From positions 94,168,748 through 94,232,747 of the forward strand of contig CM056742.1 in NCBI GenBank assembly GCA_029851415.1: a stretch of DNA of 64,000 nucleotides. The letters run 5' to 3'. The notes below the pieces were generated by a model. The model worked only from the letters and a program-made list of their open reading frames with translations. It did no database searches and was not told the DNA's origin. This DNA is from Eretmocerus hayati (Eukaryota; Arthropoda; Insecta; Hymenoptera; Aphelinidae). Positions 23,972 to 35,669 of this stretch are shown here, in pieces; position 1 is the stretch's first letter, and every line of letters starts with the position of its first letter. A program made the translations under genes and the position numbers.

Positions 23972-25020
23972 CAGCTGTGGCCTCTTGCATGGCCTTCAAA
24001 TCATATGTGTAGTGCTTGCGCGAGCAAGCACGTGCTACTGTGTGCGTGTGTGTAATAATCTTGGGAGAGCGAGAGTGTTGCTGTCCGTGTATGTCACGTT
24101 CACTTTTTTTATGTCCCGATCTCTCGCTCGTTATAATCATTTCAATTCTTGCCTTACGTTATTTCATCCCCTCAACTTTAGTTTGACAAAATGCGATTTC
24201 ATGTTTGCATCAGATTATGCTCGGAATTTGAAAACATGTTTCATACAATTTCTCAAAATCATGAATATTTTTAACGACATTTTTGGGAATTATTAACAAT
24301 TGAGGCGAGGCCGTAGTCCGCGGCCATCTTGAAAAAGCTGGGGAGATTGATCCGAATCCGTTCTGTGAATATCTCGAGTTTGACTTAACCAAATCCCTTC
24401 ATATTTTGTATGCGTCAACAAGATGCATGTAAGAATTGCGCTATGGAGCGAAATCCCACAAGAGTAGACAAAAAAACTTTCATGATAAGCGCTGTACAGA
24501 CATGTACAGATGTCATCTGCTCCTGTGGTAAGGCATGCTGTTATACTTCATTCTATGATTTTGTGATCAGCTCGTTTTTCCTCGCATTCACTCCATAGCG
24601 CAATTTTCTCAAGTTCGTAGATAATAGTAAGACCCTTGATTGTTGATAATTCCCAATAAAACTTGAGATAAATCCAGAACGGCGATCAGTTATATGATGA
24701 CAACCATAATTTTCCGTTCCTTCAAAGTGGTCAGACTGGTCAGGGAGCGCGAGAAAACCGTCTGCTTCGATCATGCACGTTCCCGTATGTTGTCATCGCG
24801 GATGTGAGACTTGTGAGCCGCGACTCCCCGGTGGGAAGCGACGGTCCAGCTGATGACATTATATGTCATCATCGACCGAGGCCGGGTCCTTTGTCGCGCG
24901 AGATTTTTGCGATCAGGCATGGTGGTGAATCTGATAGCCGTCCGCTGCGACATGCATCTTCTTGCATCTATTGGCAGAGAGCTCAGTGCAACATCAAACT
25001 TGCAAATTTGCATGCACAAG
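23972..25020. other. Stretch without an identified gene
   Basis: Mostly AT-rich with a second GC-rich patch at about 24720-24960. That patch contains the perfect small palindrome gatgacattatatgtcatc (24853-24871). Short frames on both strands have no recognisable domain. Confidence 0.35.
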
Positions 25021-28000
25021 CCTTTGAATGAATACAGGATGTAAGTGTTTTGTTTGGACCTCTAATACAGTTCTGATCATTTTGATGATTCTAATCAAGG
25101 TTTCAGTTTCAATACCCTAGAACACTTGGTGAAAACAACGTATCCGGGTCACTTTGAGAGATAAAGTCAGTTTTGGAATATTGAATTGGAGTTCAAATCA
25201 TGTCTGCTAAGATTCCTGCATTTCAGAGGGATAATTCTATGTTTAGTTATCTGAATCCGTTGGAATTGGCTCGAGTTCCGAAGGTTTTGTGAAAAAGAAT
25301 AGAAAGTTAGTTTGTGGATTTCATTGTACTCAAGATGGATTGAACAAATACAGAATGTAAGTGTTTTGTTTGGGCCTCTAATCCAGTTCTGATCATTCTA
25401 ATGATTCTAATTAAGGTTCCAGTTTCAATATCCTAGAATACTTGATCAAAATGGAGTTTACGGGTCATCTTCAGAGATAAAGTCAATTTTGGAATATCGA
25501 ATTGGATTTGAATCCATGTCTGACAAAATCCCTGTATTTGAGAAGGATGATTCCATGTTCAGTTATCTGAATCCGTTGAAACTTGGTTGAGTTACAATTT
25601 CTGTGATCAACAATTAGAAAGTTATATTGCAAATTTTATTGTTCTCAAGATGTATTGATGAAATACAGAGTAGAATTGTTCTGTATGGGCCTCTAAACCA
25701 TTTCTGATCATCCAGGTTCTTCTATTCAAAGTTCCAGTTCCAATATCTTAGAATACTTGGTTACAATGGCTCATCCGGGTCATTTTCAGAAATAAAGTCA
25801 ATCTTGGAATATTGAATTAGAGTTTAAATCATGTCTGCTGAGATTCCTGTATTTCAGAGGGATGATTTCATGTTCAGTTATCTGAATCCGTTGAAACTTG
25901 GTTGAGTTACAATTTCTGTGATCAACAATTAGAAAGTTATATTGCAAATTTTATTGTTCTCAAGATGTATTGATGAAATACAGAGTGGAATTGTTCTGTA
26001 TGGGCCTCCAAACCATTTCTGATCATCCAGGTTCTTCTATTCAAAGTTCCAGTTCCAATATCTTAGAATACTTGGTTACAATGGCTTATCCGGGTCATTT
26101 TCAGAAATAAAGTCAATCTTGGAATATTGAATTGGAGTTTAAATCATGTCTGCTGAGATTCCTGTATTTCAGAGGGATGATTTCATGTTCAGTTATCTGA
26201 ATCCGTTGAAATTTGGTTGGGTTATAAAGATTCTGTGATCAACATTCAGAAAGTTATATTGCAAATTCCATTGTCCTCAAGGTGTATTGATGAAATACAG
26301 AGTGAAATTGTTCTGTATGGGCCTCCAAACCATTTCTGATCATTTAGGTTCTTCAATTCAAAGTTCCAGTTCCAATATCTTAGAATACTTCGTTACAATG
26401 GCTTATCCGGGTCATTTTCAGAAATAAAGTCAATCTTGGAATATTGTATTGGAGTTTTAATCATGTCTGCTGAGATCCCTGTATTTCAGAGGGATGATTT
26501 CATGTTCAGTTATCTGAATCCGTTGAAACTTGGTTGAGTTATAAGGATTCTGTGATCAACATTTAGAAAGTTATATTGCAAATTTTATTGTCCTCAAGAT
26601 GTATTGATGAAATACAGAGTGAAATTGTTCTGTATGGGCCTCCTACCCATTTCTGATCATTCAGGTTCTTCAATTCAAAGTTCCAGTTCCAATATCTTAG
26701 AATAAGGTAAGTGTACCCAACTCGCCCCCATATGCCGATCTCGGGAATTGGCACACCTAGGCCTCCCGGCAAATTTTTTTTACGTTTGTTATGTTAAAAT
26801 ATGAAAAAGTGAGTAGTTTGCATCGACTCCGAATCATTCCTGCATTCTCCAGAAAATCTAGAGTGATTTTTCTATTTTCCGTGATTGCTTAGCTAAGAAA
26901 GCCCCGAGGGAATCGCCTTCAGTAAAACTAGTGCCAAATTTTTTGAGTTCAACCAATCTTAACGTACCTTAGCGCATACGATTCCTCGTTTCAAGACCTT
27001 CGAAATCCATTTCTTGAAATTGTAAAATTTGGATATAGAGCTGTTTTATGTGCAAAACACGGAGACAATTCGTAAACAAGGATGCCAACATCGGAGTGTA
27101 CCTAACATGCCCCCATATGTTTATCTCGAAAGAGCGTGCAGAACGACTTTTTTAATAATCAGAATGTGTTCATCACGTGAGAATGAGTCAGAAATAGTGT
27201 TTCGAACCACCGAAAAGCTCCAAATGTGCGTGCACGGCGATAAAAACACTTTATCGATGATTTCCTTCATTTATTACGTTAGAATTGAGACAGTTCGGCT
27301 TCAATTGATCCAAATTGGACGTAGTTCAGTGCATTTTGAAGGTCTTTGAACAAGCTTCAGAATGAGTTGAATCACGTTGAAAATCGGTGAAGTAAATCAA
27401 AGTTATTAAGAAAAAGGCTTAATGGGGGCCAGTTGGGTACACACTTTTGTGAGCTTTCAAAAATCACCTTCGGGAGAATTGGAACAGTTTCACTCTCATT
27501 GGTTCAATTCGAATGTACCTTAACTTTTTTCGAAAGTCTTAAGACAGGCTTTAAAATGAGCTAAGGTACGTTGGAAAATATGGAGATTGGCCAAAGTTAT
27601 TAAGAAAATGGCTTAATGGGGGCAAGTTGGGTACACTTACCTTACTTGATGAAAATGGCGTTTACGGGTCATGTTCAGAGATAAAGTCAATCTTGGAATA
27701 TTGAATTGAATTTGAATCCATGTCTGACAAAATCCTTGTATTTGAGAAGGATGATTTCATGTTCAGTTATCTGAATCCGTTGAAACTTGGTTGAGTTACA
27801 ATTTCTGTGATCAACAATTAGAAAGTTATATTGCAAATTTTATTGTTCTCAAGATGTATTGATGAAATACAGAGTGGAATTGTTCTGTATGGGCCTCCAA
27901 ACCATTTCTGATCATCCAGGTTCTTCTATTCAAAGTTCCAGTTCGAATATCTTAGAATACTTGGTTACAATGGCTTATCCGGGTCATTTTCAGAAATAAA

Positions 28001-28790
28001 GTCAATCTTGGAATATTGAATTGGAGTTTAAATCATGTCTGCTGAGATTCCTGTATTTCAGAGGGATGATTTCATGTTTCGTTATCTGAATCCGTTGAAA
28101 TTTGGTTGAGCTCTGAAGGTTTCGTGAAATGAAGTTAGAAAGTTAGTCTGTGAATTTCATTGTACTCAAGATGAATTGAACAAATACAGAATGTAAGTAT
28201 TTTGTTTGGCCCTGTGGACCAGTTCTGATCATTCTAATTCTGCTAATCAAGGTTCCAATTTCAATACCCTACAATCCTTGGTAAAAATAACGTATCTGGG
28301 TCACTTTGAGAGATAAAGTCAGTTTTGGAATATTGAATTGGAGTTCATATCATGTTTGCTAAGATTCCTGTATTTTAGAGGGATAATTTCATGTTCAGTT
28401 ATCTAAATCCGTTGGAAATTACTTGAGTTCTAAAGGTTTCGTGAACAAAATTAAGAAAGTTAGTTTATGAATTTTGTTGTACTCAAGATGTATTCAACAA
28501 ATACTGAATGTAACTGTTCTGTTTGGGCCTCTGAATCAGTTCTGGTTATTCTAATGATTCTAGTCAATTTTCCAGTTTCAATATCCTAGAAAACTTGGTC
28601 AAAATGACGCATACGGGTCATTTTCAGAGATAAAGTCAGTCTTGGAATATTGAATTGGAGTTCAAATCATGCCCGCTAAGATTCCTGTATCCCAGAGGGA
28701 TGATCCCATGTCCAAATTTTGGGATCAGTTGAGAATTGATAAATTTGTATTTTCTGAAGTATTTCTGTAATTGAAATTTGAGGTCTCTGA
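25021..28790. repeat. 315-bp tandem array, about nine units
   Basis: The marker agttatctgaatccgttg recurs at about 25243, 25561, 25876, 26191, 26508, 27763, 28080 and 28397 (the last slightly changed), with a degenerate unit near 28715. Spacing is 315-318 bp once the 938-bp insertion at 26705-27642 is subtracted. Most units contain a short ATG frame (see findings). The array ends at the LTR element inserted at 28795. Confidence 0.88.
26705..27642. mobile_element. 938-bp TA-flanked TIR element (mariner-like MITE)
   Basis: Ends aggtaagtgtacccaact and agttgggtacacttacct are inverted. The flanking TA dinucleotides (26703-26704 and 27643-27644) close to restore the repeat unit word gaatactt, so the insertion is exact. 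Internal copies of the terminal motif occur at about 27091 (gagtgtacctaacatgcccc) and 27421 (atgggggccagttgggtaca), that is, subterminal repeats. The 106-residue plus frame (27029-27349) shows no transposase motif. TA duplication fits Tc1/mariner. Confidence 0.82.
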
Positions 28791-28794
28791 TAAT

Positions 28795-29091
28795 TGTGAC
28801 GTGGGATGGATAAGGAAGGGGCGGAAAGAATGAGTCAATAGGTGGACTTGATTCTCATGTATTCTATGGAAGTATGTATGTAGTTAGAATGTGGTGTTGG
28901 GAGTTTTGAGCGGTCTGGTGCGGCGCGAGCGGGCGGTGGCTTATATGCCCACGGTCCACCGCGTCGTGCCTGACCAAAATGTGCAAGTTCGGCAACTTAC
29001 AACTCGGGCGATGCCTTTCGAGGTCCATCGCACTGTTGCGGAGCCGAACGAACGATGGTGCAAATGTGCATACATATGCACTATCGTTACA
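28795..29091 (-). repeat. LTR (left copy, probably 3') of the unclassified element
   Basis: 297 bp, starts tgtgacgtgggatgg and ends actatcgttaca. The GC-rich core (ggcgcgagcgggcggtggc near 28922) includes ttatatg, a possible TATA-like box. The 94- and 97-residue frames over it are not genes. Confidence 0.85.
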
Positions 29092-30182
29092 CGTGCGATG
29101 TGCGGGACATCGTTGGCCTCAACGATGCTCCGTTTGTGTTATGCGTGTATTGTTACATATGTACACTTTCATTGAATTCATGTATTCATTTACATATAGC
29201 CTCATCTCATTTCCATTATTCTTCATGAATGATTGGTTCTTCTTTCGGGTATATATAGATATTCGCCCTTAATTCATTTTTCTCCGTTGAATTTGCGTAT
29301 TCATGATATAAATTCATGCCCTTGGCTAATCTCTTCATACTTATAATCGTTGGTTTTCCCCTTGAATATGTGTATATATATGAATATCCACCTGTAATTG
29401 AATTACCTGTAACGTTAGATTTTTATAGTGCGATATTTCATATCCATTACCATTGGTTATCCATGAATCTTATATCTATCTTTCGAGATTTATATTCTTG
29501 ATCCATCTCTATATTAGTGATGGGTTCATTCTTCCTATAAGCGATCTCAGATATATTCCATTGTAGCGCATGACTATTATAAGATTCACAACTAGTGCAA
29601 CTTTTGAGGTTCGGTTTACATATATATATATATACAACTCATTCAAATATAATTAGTCAATGGTATGGCGGGTTGCAGGTCGGTAGGGAGGATAATTGAT
29701 GGTCTCTCATCTTGTTCAGATGGTTTCAAGTGATAGGAGGGGGGTGTGCGGGGCGATTCGAGTTTCTCCGGTGTATGGGTTTGTTGGGGATAGGGGGTGG
29801 TTCTGGTGGACAGGGGTGGTAGGGATGGGGGTGGTTTCGCTGATGGATTTTTTTCTCTTTTCCGGGTTGAAATTTTCCCTGAGCGTGAAACTCTTACATT
29901 CTAATGTTTATGCATGAGATTTTGGAAATTCTCTAGTGAAGAGGTGGGGTGAATTTGGTGTACCTGCGAGATACTTGTTCAGATGACTGGGCCCCTGGTC
30001 GGACTGGCCTGGTATGGGTTAATCACAGTGTTGTCTAGGAAAGGAGGAGGGGTGGGGCAGAATGGAATGGTTGTGAATTTGTGCCGTATGCGCGCAGAAC
30101 CCTATCCTAAGCTATTGCCTTGTGCTCCCGTCAATATTTCTTTATGATCTGAGTGAGTTCTCGATCTTGCTTGAACGAATGG

Positions 30183-30230
30183 CTCGAAAATTCCACGCTG
30201 TTCCATGTGATGGTGCGGGAAATTTTCGAG
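30183..30230. ncRNA. Hairpin 1 of a covarying pair
   Basis: ctcgaaaattccacgc pairs with gcgggaaattttcgag around a loop. See the partner at 30271. It lies in the untranslated part of the LTR element, so it may act in the element RNA (packaging, stability or export). Confidence 0.55.
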
Positions 30231-30270
30231 ACGTGACACAATTTTAAGATTCCTTTAATTATATGGATGG

Positions 30271-30319
30271 CTCAAAAATTTCCACGCTATTCCGTGTGAT
30301 AGTGCGGGAAATTTTTGAG
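30271..30319. ncRNA. Hairpin 2 of a covarying pair
   Basis: ctcaaaaatttccacgc pairs with gcgggaaatttttgag. Compared with hairpin 1, a G-C pair has become A-T on both sides of the stem, and the loop differs. This keeps the pairing. Confidence 0.55.
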
Positions 30320-30758
30320 GCATGAACAGATAACGTGTAGTCCATTGTTCATTGATTTCGACTAAAATTATGTAATATTCTAATACCTCATTATCTCATA
30401 ATCTTACAATCTATAGCTTACTGTCTACATCATCTTCAGTGGTGATTTCTTCGGTCTTCACACGCCCGTTGTTCTACTGCTCGATTTTCCCTCATGTTGT
30501 TGTGACACTTTGCGTGACTGTTGGCCTCCTCGTGTGTGGGAAATTTGTTTGCTCATTTCGATTTGATGGCGGCTCTTGTCTCGTCGCATGTGAGTCCTTT
30601 CTGCCGTCTGTATGTTCAAGGGAGATAGGACGTCTTCCCGTCCCTCATTTTCTTCGTTTTTAGCGCATAACAAAATAAGTGCAATTCGGTAAATAATTGG
30701 TAAAATGCTACCTTATCGATCTAACAATACTATACTATAACGTGTTTGAACTATGATC

Positions 30759-31070
30759 CTACTCCCTAGCGATTCCGAGGAGAGGTGGGAGTTCCTCTCT
30801 ACAATCGAGTAACCAAGGTGGCTTCTCGCGAGGCGGCCTGGTTTTATAAACAATCATGCCCACTAATGTATACGACTCTATCCTCGATTGTATTGTGTTC
30901 AAGTTATAATGTGCGAGATCATTCTGTGAGAGCTTGATTCTATCTCGCCGTTGCTTGAGCTTCAAGCTCTGACGCCGATTTTCGCTGAGTGCGCTTTTTC
31001 TAAGGCGCTCGCTTATCACATTAGTCATTTGCTTTACTGCATTTCGTTTCCTTGCGACACTTTGTATCAT
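30759..31070 (-). CDS. Small basic protein, second frame of the LTR element
   Basis: A 103-residue frame whose ATG overlaps the stop of the upstream frame by the four bases ATGA. It is rich in Arg and Lys (RKRNAVKQ, RRQSLKLKQRRDRIKL), so it may bind nucleic acid. The overlap suggests coupled termination and reinitiation or a coexpressed pair. No family recognised. Confidence 0.45.
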   Translation of the reverse strand: MIQSVARKRNAVKQMTNVISERLRKSALSENRRQSLKLKQRRDRIKLSQNDLAHYNLNTIQSRIESYTLVGMIVYKTRPPREKPPWLLDCREELPPLLGIARE

Positions 31071-31629
31071 TTTGTCATTCCGGCTGACGTATCTTTCTTT
31101 AACCGGGTGAATGGACTCGCGGTGCTGAGCGATTGAGGGTGTGGGTTAGAATTTGGAACTAGTTTGAGAATTTGGATACCCTTGCGTATTTTCTTTGTCT
31201 CAATGGTTTTATATGTCTCACAACCGTTAGGATGCGTATAATATCCCGTAGATTCTATTATAATCACTTCTTCCATGGGAAAACTGAAGGGTTTTTCGTA
31301 CGCTTCTAATAATACTTTCTTTCTATCTTTGGACAAAATCTCCCTTAGTTGTCGATACCCTGTCTCGTCAGGTTTGAGACCAAATCTTCTGTAACATTCC
31401 TCTCCCGCGGGTTTTATCTCGAGAAAGTAGTTGTCGGGATTGTCGACCCAGAATCGTCGATTTCCCATTACAGGACGCTCATCAGAAAGTATATATTCCA
31501 TAAGAATCGCAAACTTGTATGCGCTGTCTCTAGTTCCATTCGCTTGTCGGTTATAATTTTTGCAAATCAAGCCTGCGAGATCCAGGCACTCAGCCTTATT
31601 TTCACAATACATCTTCCACAAATGTATGT
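31067..31629 (-). pseudogene. Unknown protein of the LTR element, C-terminal piece
   Basis: This is the downstream part of a frame that was cut by the long-TIR element. It reads through HLWKMYCENKAECLDL, RRFWVDNPDNYFLEIKPAGE and KKVLLEAYEKPF to a stop at 31067-31069. The composition is protein-like and non-repetitive. Apart from the 4-bp target duplication, the pieces on both sides of the TIR element are in the same frame, so the gene was open when hit. I recognise no domain. Confidence 0.6.
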
Positions 31630-32928
31630 GGGTCATTCTGGACCAAGGTGAACATTTTGAAAATCAACGAAATTTAAAAATGCCCCAAACATTTTTTTTC
31701 CGTTAGTACTACTAGAATATAGTTGAAAGAAATTTTTTTCAGATTTTTTTGGGACCCATAGCGGGCCCTACGAATTTTCCAAGTCCCATTTTTGAGCAGT
31801 TTTCCGCCTATTTTTCGCTATCTTGGAAAATTCGTAGCTCGGACCCAAATGCATCTTTTTCATCCTAGCTGGGCGAATTTTCTTTGGTATGACGTACACT
31901 TTCAAGAAAAAAATCGACCGGTCCAAAAAATTGATATCTGGTAGGTCCCACGGTTGCATCAAAAAAGGCCCAGGAATACGACTTTGCACCACCTTTGGAG
32001 GCGTATAGGTCAAAATGGAAGCCTCGTAGCAAAATTTTGCAATAGAAAAAACTTGTAGGCCTTGGAAAAACCTTCAATTTCCTTTTTGAAACGTGTCATT
32101 ATCTTATCTCACGTATGATCTACAGCCGATTCAAGTTGGGCATTTTTGTAAAAACGTGAAACTTCAAGGCCAATTTAAAAAAATCGTTTATTTTTTATCG
32201 ACCCCAAACCTATGAGAAAATGTTCTTTCAGGTGTCTATTTGAAGGCCCAACAATAATTTGGTTGTTCCTTTGAAATCCCGATTTTGTACGAGCTGTTAA
32301 AAACAGTCGAAAATACCGAAAATCGTGTCGAATTCGGGCCTCATCATGAAGCTTCGTGGACTGGGTCTTTCCTTGCTCTCGATTCGTGGACTCTAAGGGC
32401 CTCGACAAAAAGTGCGCAATGCTCTTTTCTCCACTTTTTCCCCCGTGTATAAGCATAGGCCCTGTAGTTGCAGTCGCCGCCACGGGCGCGCAATGGCGCT
32501 ACTTCCGCAGGGGAAAAGGGGGGAAAAAAGCAAATGCGCACTTTCTGTTGAGGCCCTAATTATACAGCACCCGGCATAAAATATTGTGGAAGATGAGACC
32601 TAGAGCTGAAAAATGACTTCTCGTGCGATGTTTTACGATGGAACCGTCCAAAACTAGAGTAAATTGAGTAAATACGAGATAAATCGAGAACCGGCCGCTT
32701 TGGCACTCCGCGTATGCCCCGCACTGCATGCCATCCTCCGTTAATGCGGAAGTGATAAGTGATATTAACAGCTGATGCAGTATTTTCAGGTATTATCCAG
32801 TTTAGACAGAGATTAGAAGGTTCTCTAATCTCAGTTATAGACTGTAGACTGTACGAGGTTTTGGTTGTTAGTGACCACCACGGAAAAATTGTATGTGTCA
32901 GTCAGCGTCCCGATCAGAAATTTTGGTA

Positions 32929-33552
32929 CCTTCCCCGCGGGGTTTGCCCCGAAGATGGGCCAAATGTATCGTGAAGCATATGAAGTGTAACGCCTTCCCC
33001 GCGGGGCACCCGCGAGTTATCATCGGGGCAATATTTGCGCAAAATTAGTGCAGTTTCTGTTGAGACCTTTAAAATAATTCCGGATATGTTTGTAATGTTA
33101 TCACTATCATGTGATTGTTTAAGTAAAGTATGTTCAAGTAAAGTTGAAAATTCATTGAAGACCTGGGAAAGCCTCATAAGAGCTACTAATATCCAGCCTG
33201 TGTTCACTTCCACTGAGGGCAAATAGTCACTTGACTTTGCAGCGTGTGACGAAGAAATTAATTTTGCTGGACTGAGATTTGTGTGAAAAGTGAAAAGGGC
33301 TCATCAATGATATTAAAATACAGTATGTTCAATGCCTCTGTTGAAATTTCCATCATACACCCACAGAAGTGAGGTTAACTCTGAGACACTATGCAGGAAT
33401 GTTGTGGAACTGATCAGATACTTTGCGGGGGCCCTGCGGGGAAGGCGTTACACTTCATATGCTTCACAATACATTTCCCCTAATACCCGCGATGTTCGGG
33501 GCATGGTTCGGAGCAATTCCGCCATGGTTCGGGGCAAACCCCGCGGGGAAGG
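32929..33552. mobile_element. 624-bp TA-flanked element with GC-rich TIRs
   Basis: The first and last 25 bp (ccttccccgcggggtttgcc...) are perfect inverted copies, and a second ccttccccgc block recurs inside each end. Flanking TA (32927-32928 and 33553-33554) suggests a Tc1/mariner-type duplication. It sits at the inner edge of the left arm of the 31630-35023 element. A plus-strand frame at 33035-33226 (SLKTWESLIRATNIQPVF) could be a protein remnant of unknown type. Confidence 0.75.
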
Positions 33553-33554
33553 TA

Positions 33555-33660
33555 ATGACGGTCAGCGGCCATTCGAGATCTCCCATCTCACTCGCACCTA
33601 ATAGGTTATGCCACGAGTGCGAGGGAGAAGACAGGTCTCGAACGGTCACTGACCGTCATC
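33555..33660. repeat. 106-bp hairpin
   Basis: atgacggtcagcggcc...ttcgaga pairs with tctcgaacggtcactgaccgtcat. It directly abuts the nested element at 32929-33552 and may be a remnant of another small TIR element. Confidence 0.55.
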
Positions 33661-35023
33661 CCATTGCAGTTCACCTCATGGCGTAAAGATAACAAAATTT
33701 ATCTTCACGCCATGGTTCACCTTGTTCTCGAGTGTACCAAAATTTCTGATCGAGACGCTGACTGACACATACAATTTTTTCGTGGTGGTCACTAACAACC
33801 AAAACCTCGTACAGTCTACAGTCTATAACTGAGATTAGAGAACCTTCTAATCTCTGTCTATACTGGATAATACCTGACAATACTGCATCAGCTGTTAATA
33901 TCACTTATCACTTCCGCATTATCGGAGGATGGCATGCAGTGCGGGGCATACGCGGAGTGCCAAAGCGGCCGGTTCTCGATTTATCTTGTATTTACTCAAT
34001 TTACTCTAGTTTTGGACGGTTCCATCGTAAAACATCGCACGAGAGGCCATTTTTCAGCTCTAGGTCTCATCTTCCACAATATTTGATGCCGAGTGCTGTA
34101 TAATTAGGGCCTCAACAGAAAGTGCGCATTTTCTTTTTTCCCCTGCGGAAGTAGCGCCATTGCGCGCCCGTGGCGGCGACTGCAACTACAGGGCCTATGC
34201 TTATACACGGGGGAAAAAGTGGAGAAAAGAGCATTGCGCACTTTTTGTCGAGGCCCTTAGAGTCCACGAATCAAGAGCAAGGGAAGACCCAGTCCACGAA
34301 GCTTCATGATGAGGCCCGAATTCGACACGATTTTCGGTATTTCCGACTGTTTTTAACAGCTCGTACAAAATCGGGATTTCAAAGGAACAACCAAATTATT
34401 GTTGGGCCTTCAAATAGACACCTGAAAGAACATTTTCGCATAGGTTTGGGGTCGATAAAAAATAAACGATTTTTTTGAATTGGCCTTGAAGTTTCACGTT
34501 TTTACAAAAATGCCCAACTTAAATCGGCTGTAGATCGTACGTGAGATAAGATAATGACACGTTCCAAAAAGGAAATTGGAGGTTTTTCCAAGGCCTACAA
34601 GTTTTTCCTACTGCAAAATTTTGCTACGAGGCTTCCATTTTGACCTATACGCCTTCAAAGGTGGTGCAAAGTCGTATTCCTGGGCCTTTTTTGATGCAAC
34701 CGTGGGACCTACCAGATATCAATCTTTTGGACCGGTCAATTCTTTTCTTGAAAGTGTACGTCATACCAAAGAAAATGCGCCGAGCTAGGATGAGAAAGAT
34801 GCATTTGGGTCCGAGCTACGAATTTTCCAAGATAGCGAAAAATAGGCGGAAAACTGCTCAAAAATGGGACTTGGAAAATTCATAGGGCCCGCCATGGGTC
34901 CCAAAAAAATCTGAAGAAAATTTCTTTCAACTATATTCTAGTAGTACTAACGGAAAAAAAATGTTTGAGGCATTTTTAAATTTCGTCGATTTTCAAAATG
35001 TTCACCTTGGTCCAGAATGACCC

Positions 35024-35256
35024 ATGTGCTCTCTGATATCGTAATCCGGAAGCTCAGTCGATCCATCTATCCACGCGACTACTTTTGGCCATGCGGGCTT
35101 ATTCCAAAATTCGCGCGACCATTTGCAATCCTGCAACCACCTCGGATTTCCCTTGAACAACACTGTCAATAGGGCTTGGCGCCTCCAAATTGTCTCGTCA
35201 ACGAGTTCGTACTCTGCTGTGTCTGTCATTTCGATCGTATCAGTAGACATTTCCAT
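35024..35256 (-). pseudogene. Unknown protein of the LTR element, N-terminal piece
   Basis: The upstream part of the interrupted frame starts at an ATG at 35256 (MEMSTDTIEMTDTAEYELVD). It continues with RQALLTVLFKGNPRWLQDC and VVAWIDGSTELPDYDI until the TIR element. A Trp-rich middle is noticeable. Upstream, attagcaca just before the ATG could be a splice acceptor. Confidence 0.6.
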
Positions 35257-35483
35257 TGTGCTAATTACTAAGACTCAAATGGGGTTCATTCCTTATAAAA
35301 TTTTCTCTAAACGGTCTATCCTAAGGTTTCTATCTCTTAACCATGACCTTTGTGATAGAAAACCGTTTTCACTTTGACTACGCATGAATGTACCCACTGA
35401 GTTAGATTCAATTATATTCAATCACATAACTATGGAAAATGTCTATTGATCGTCATCCTCTCACAACATATGATGGCTTAAAT

Positions 35484-35669
35484 TTACGTTACATTTTCCT
35501 CGATGACGACGGCGTTATGGCGTGGAGTTGGCTGTTGGTGGCTGACTTCCTTCTCTTTTCCTGTTGATGTTGTTGTTGGACGCTGCTGGACACTGTCTGC
35601 TGTTGTTGCTACTGCGGCGTTCCCTCCAGATGTTGATTGTAGGGTGACTCTTGTTGGTTGGCACACCAC
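35484..35669 (-). CDS. Short Thr/Gln-rich leader frame of the LTR element
   Basis: A 61-codon frame (MVCQPTRVTLQSTSGGNAAV) between the 5' LTR and the main frame. A possible donor, aacGTAAAT, lies at its end, so it might be a first coding exon spliced to the frame at 35256. Low-complexity composition makes this uncertain. Confidence 0.3.
   Translation of the reverse strand: MVCQPTRVTLQSTSGGNAAVATTADSVQQRPTTTSTGKEKEVSHQQPTPRHNAVVIEENVT

Larger units (their letters stand above)
29092..30758. other. Non-coding interior of the unclassified LTR element
   Basis: About 1.7 kb with no convincing frame on either strand. It contains a TA microsatellite near 29621, a G-rich plus-strand stretch at about 29735-29840, and the two covarying hairpins at 30183-30319. 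Confidence 0.5.
31630..35023. mobile_element. 3.4-kb long-TIR element, 4-bp ATGT duplication
   Basis: It starts gggtcattctggaccaagg and ends with the exact inverse; the arms are 1299 bp (31630-32928) and 1289 bp (33735-35023). The flanks repeat atgt at 31626-31629 and 35024-35027. The centre holds a nested TA-flanked element and a hairpin. No transposase is visible. Mirror frames of 102, 81 and 70 residues in the arms arise from the symmetry. A 4-bp duplication occurs in Sola and Chapaev-like groups, but the superfamily is not settled. A diverged relative lies at 61592-63688. Confidence 0.88.

Noticed and set aside
23607..24140. 177-residue minus-strand frame
   Set aside because: Arg/Ser/His-rich translation of a GC-rich, possibly LTR-derived island; no domain and no splice or start context.
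28891..29272. Frames of 94 and 97 residues, repeated at 35928-36201
   Set aside because: They lie inside the 297-bp LTRs and recur only because the LTR is duplicated.
32175..34478. 102-residue protein present twice in mirror orientation
   Set aside because: It lies in the TIR arms; arm identity explains its conservation, and the related element at 61592 does not keep the frame.
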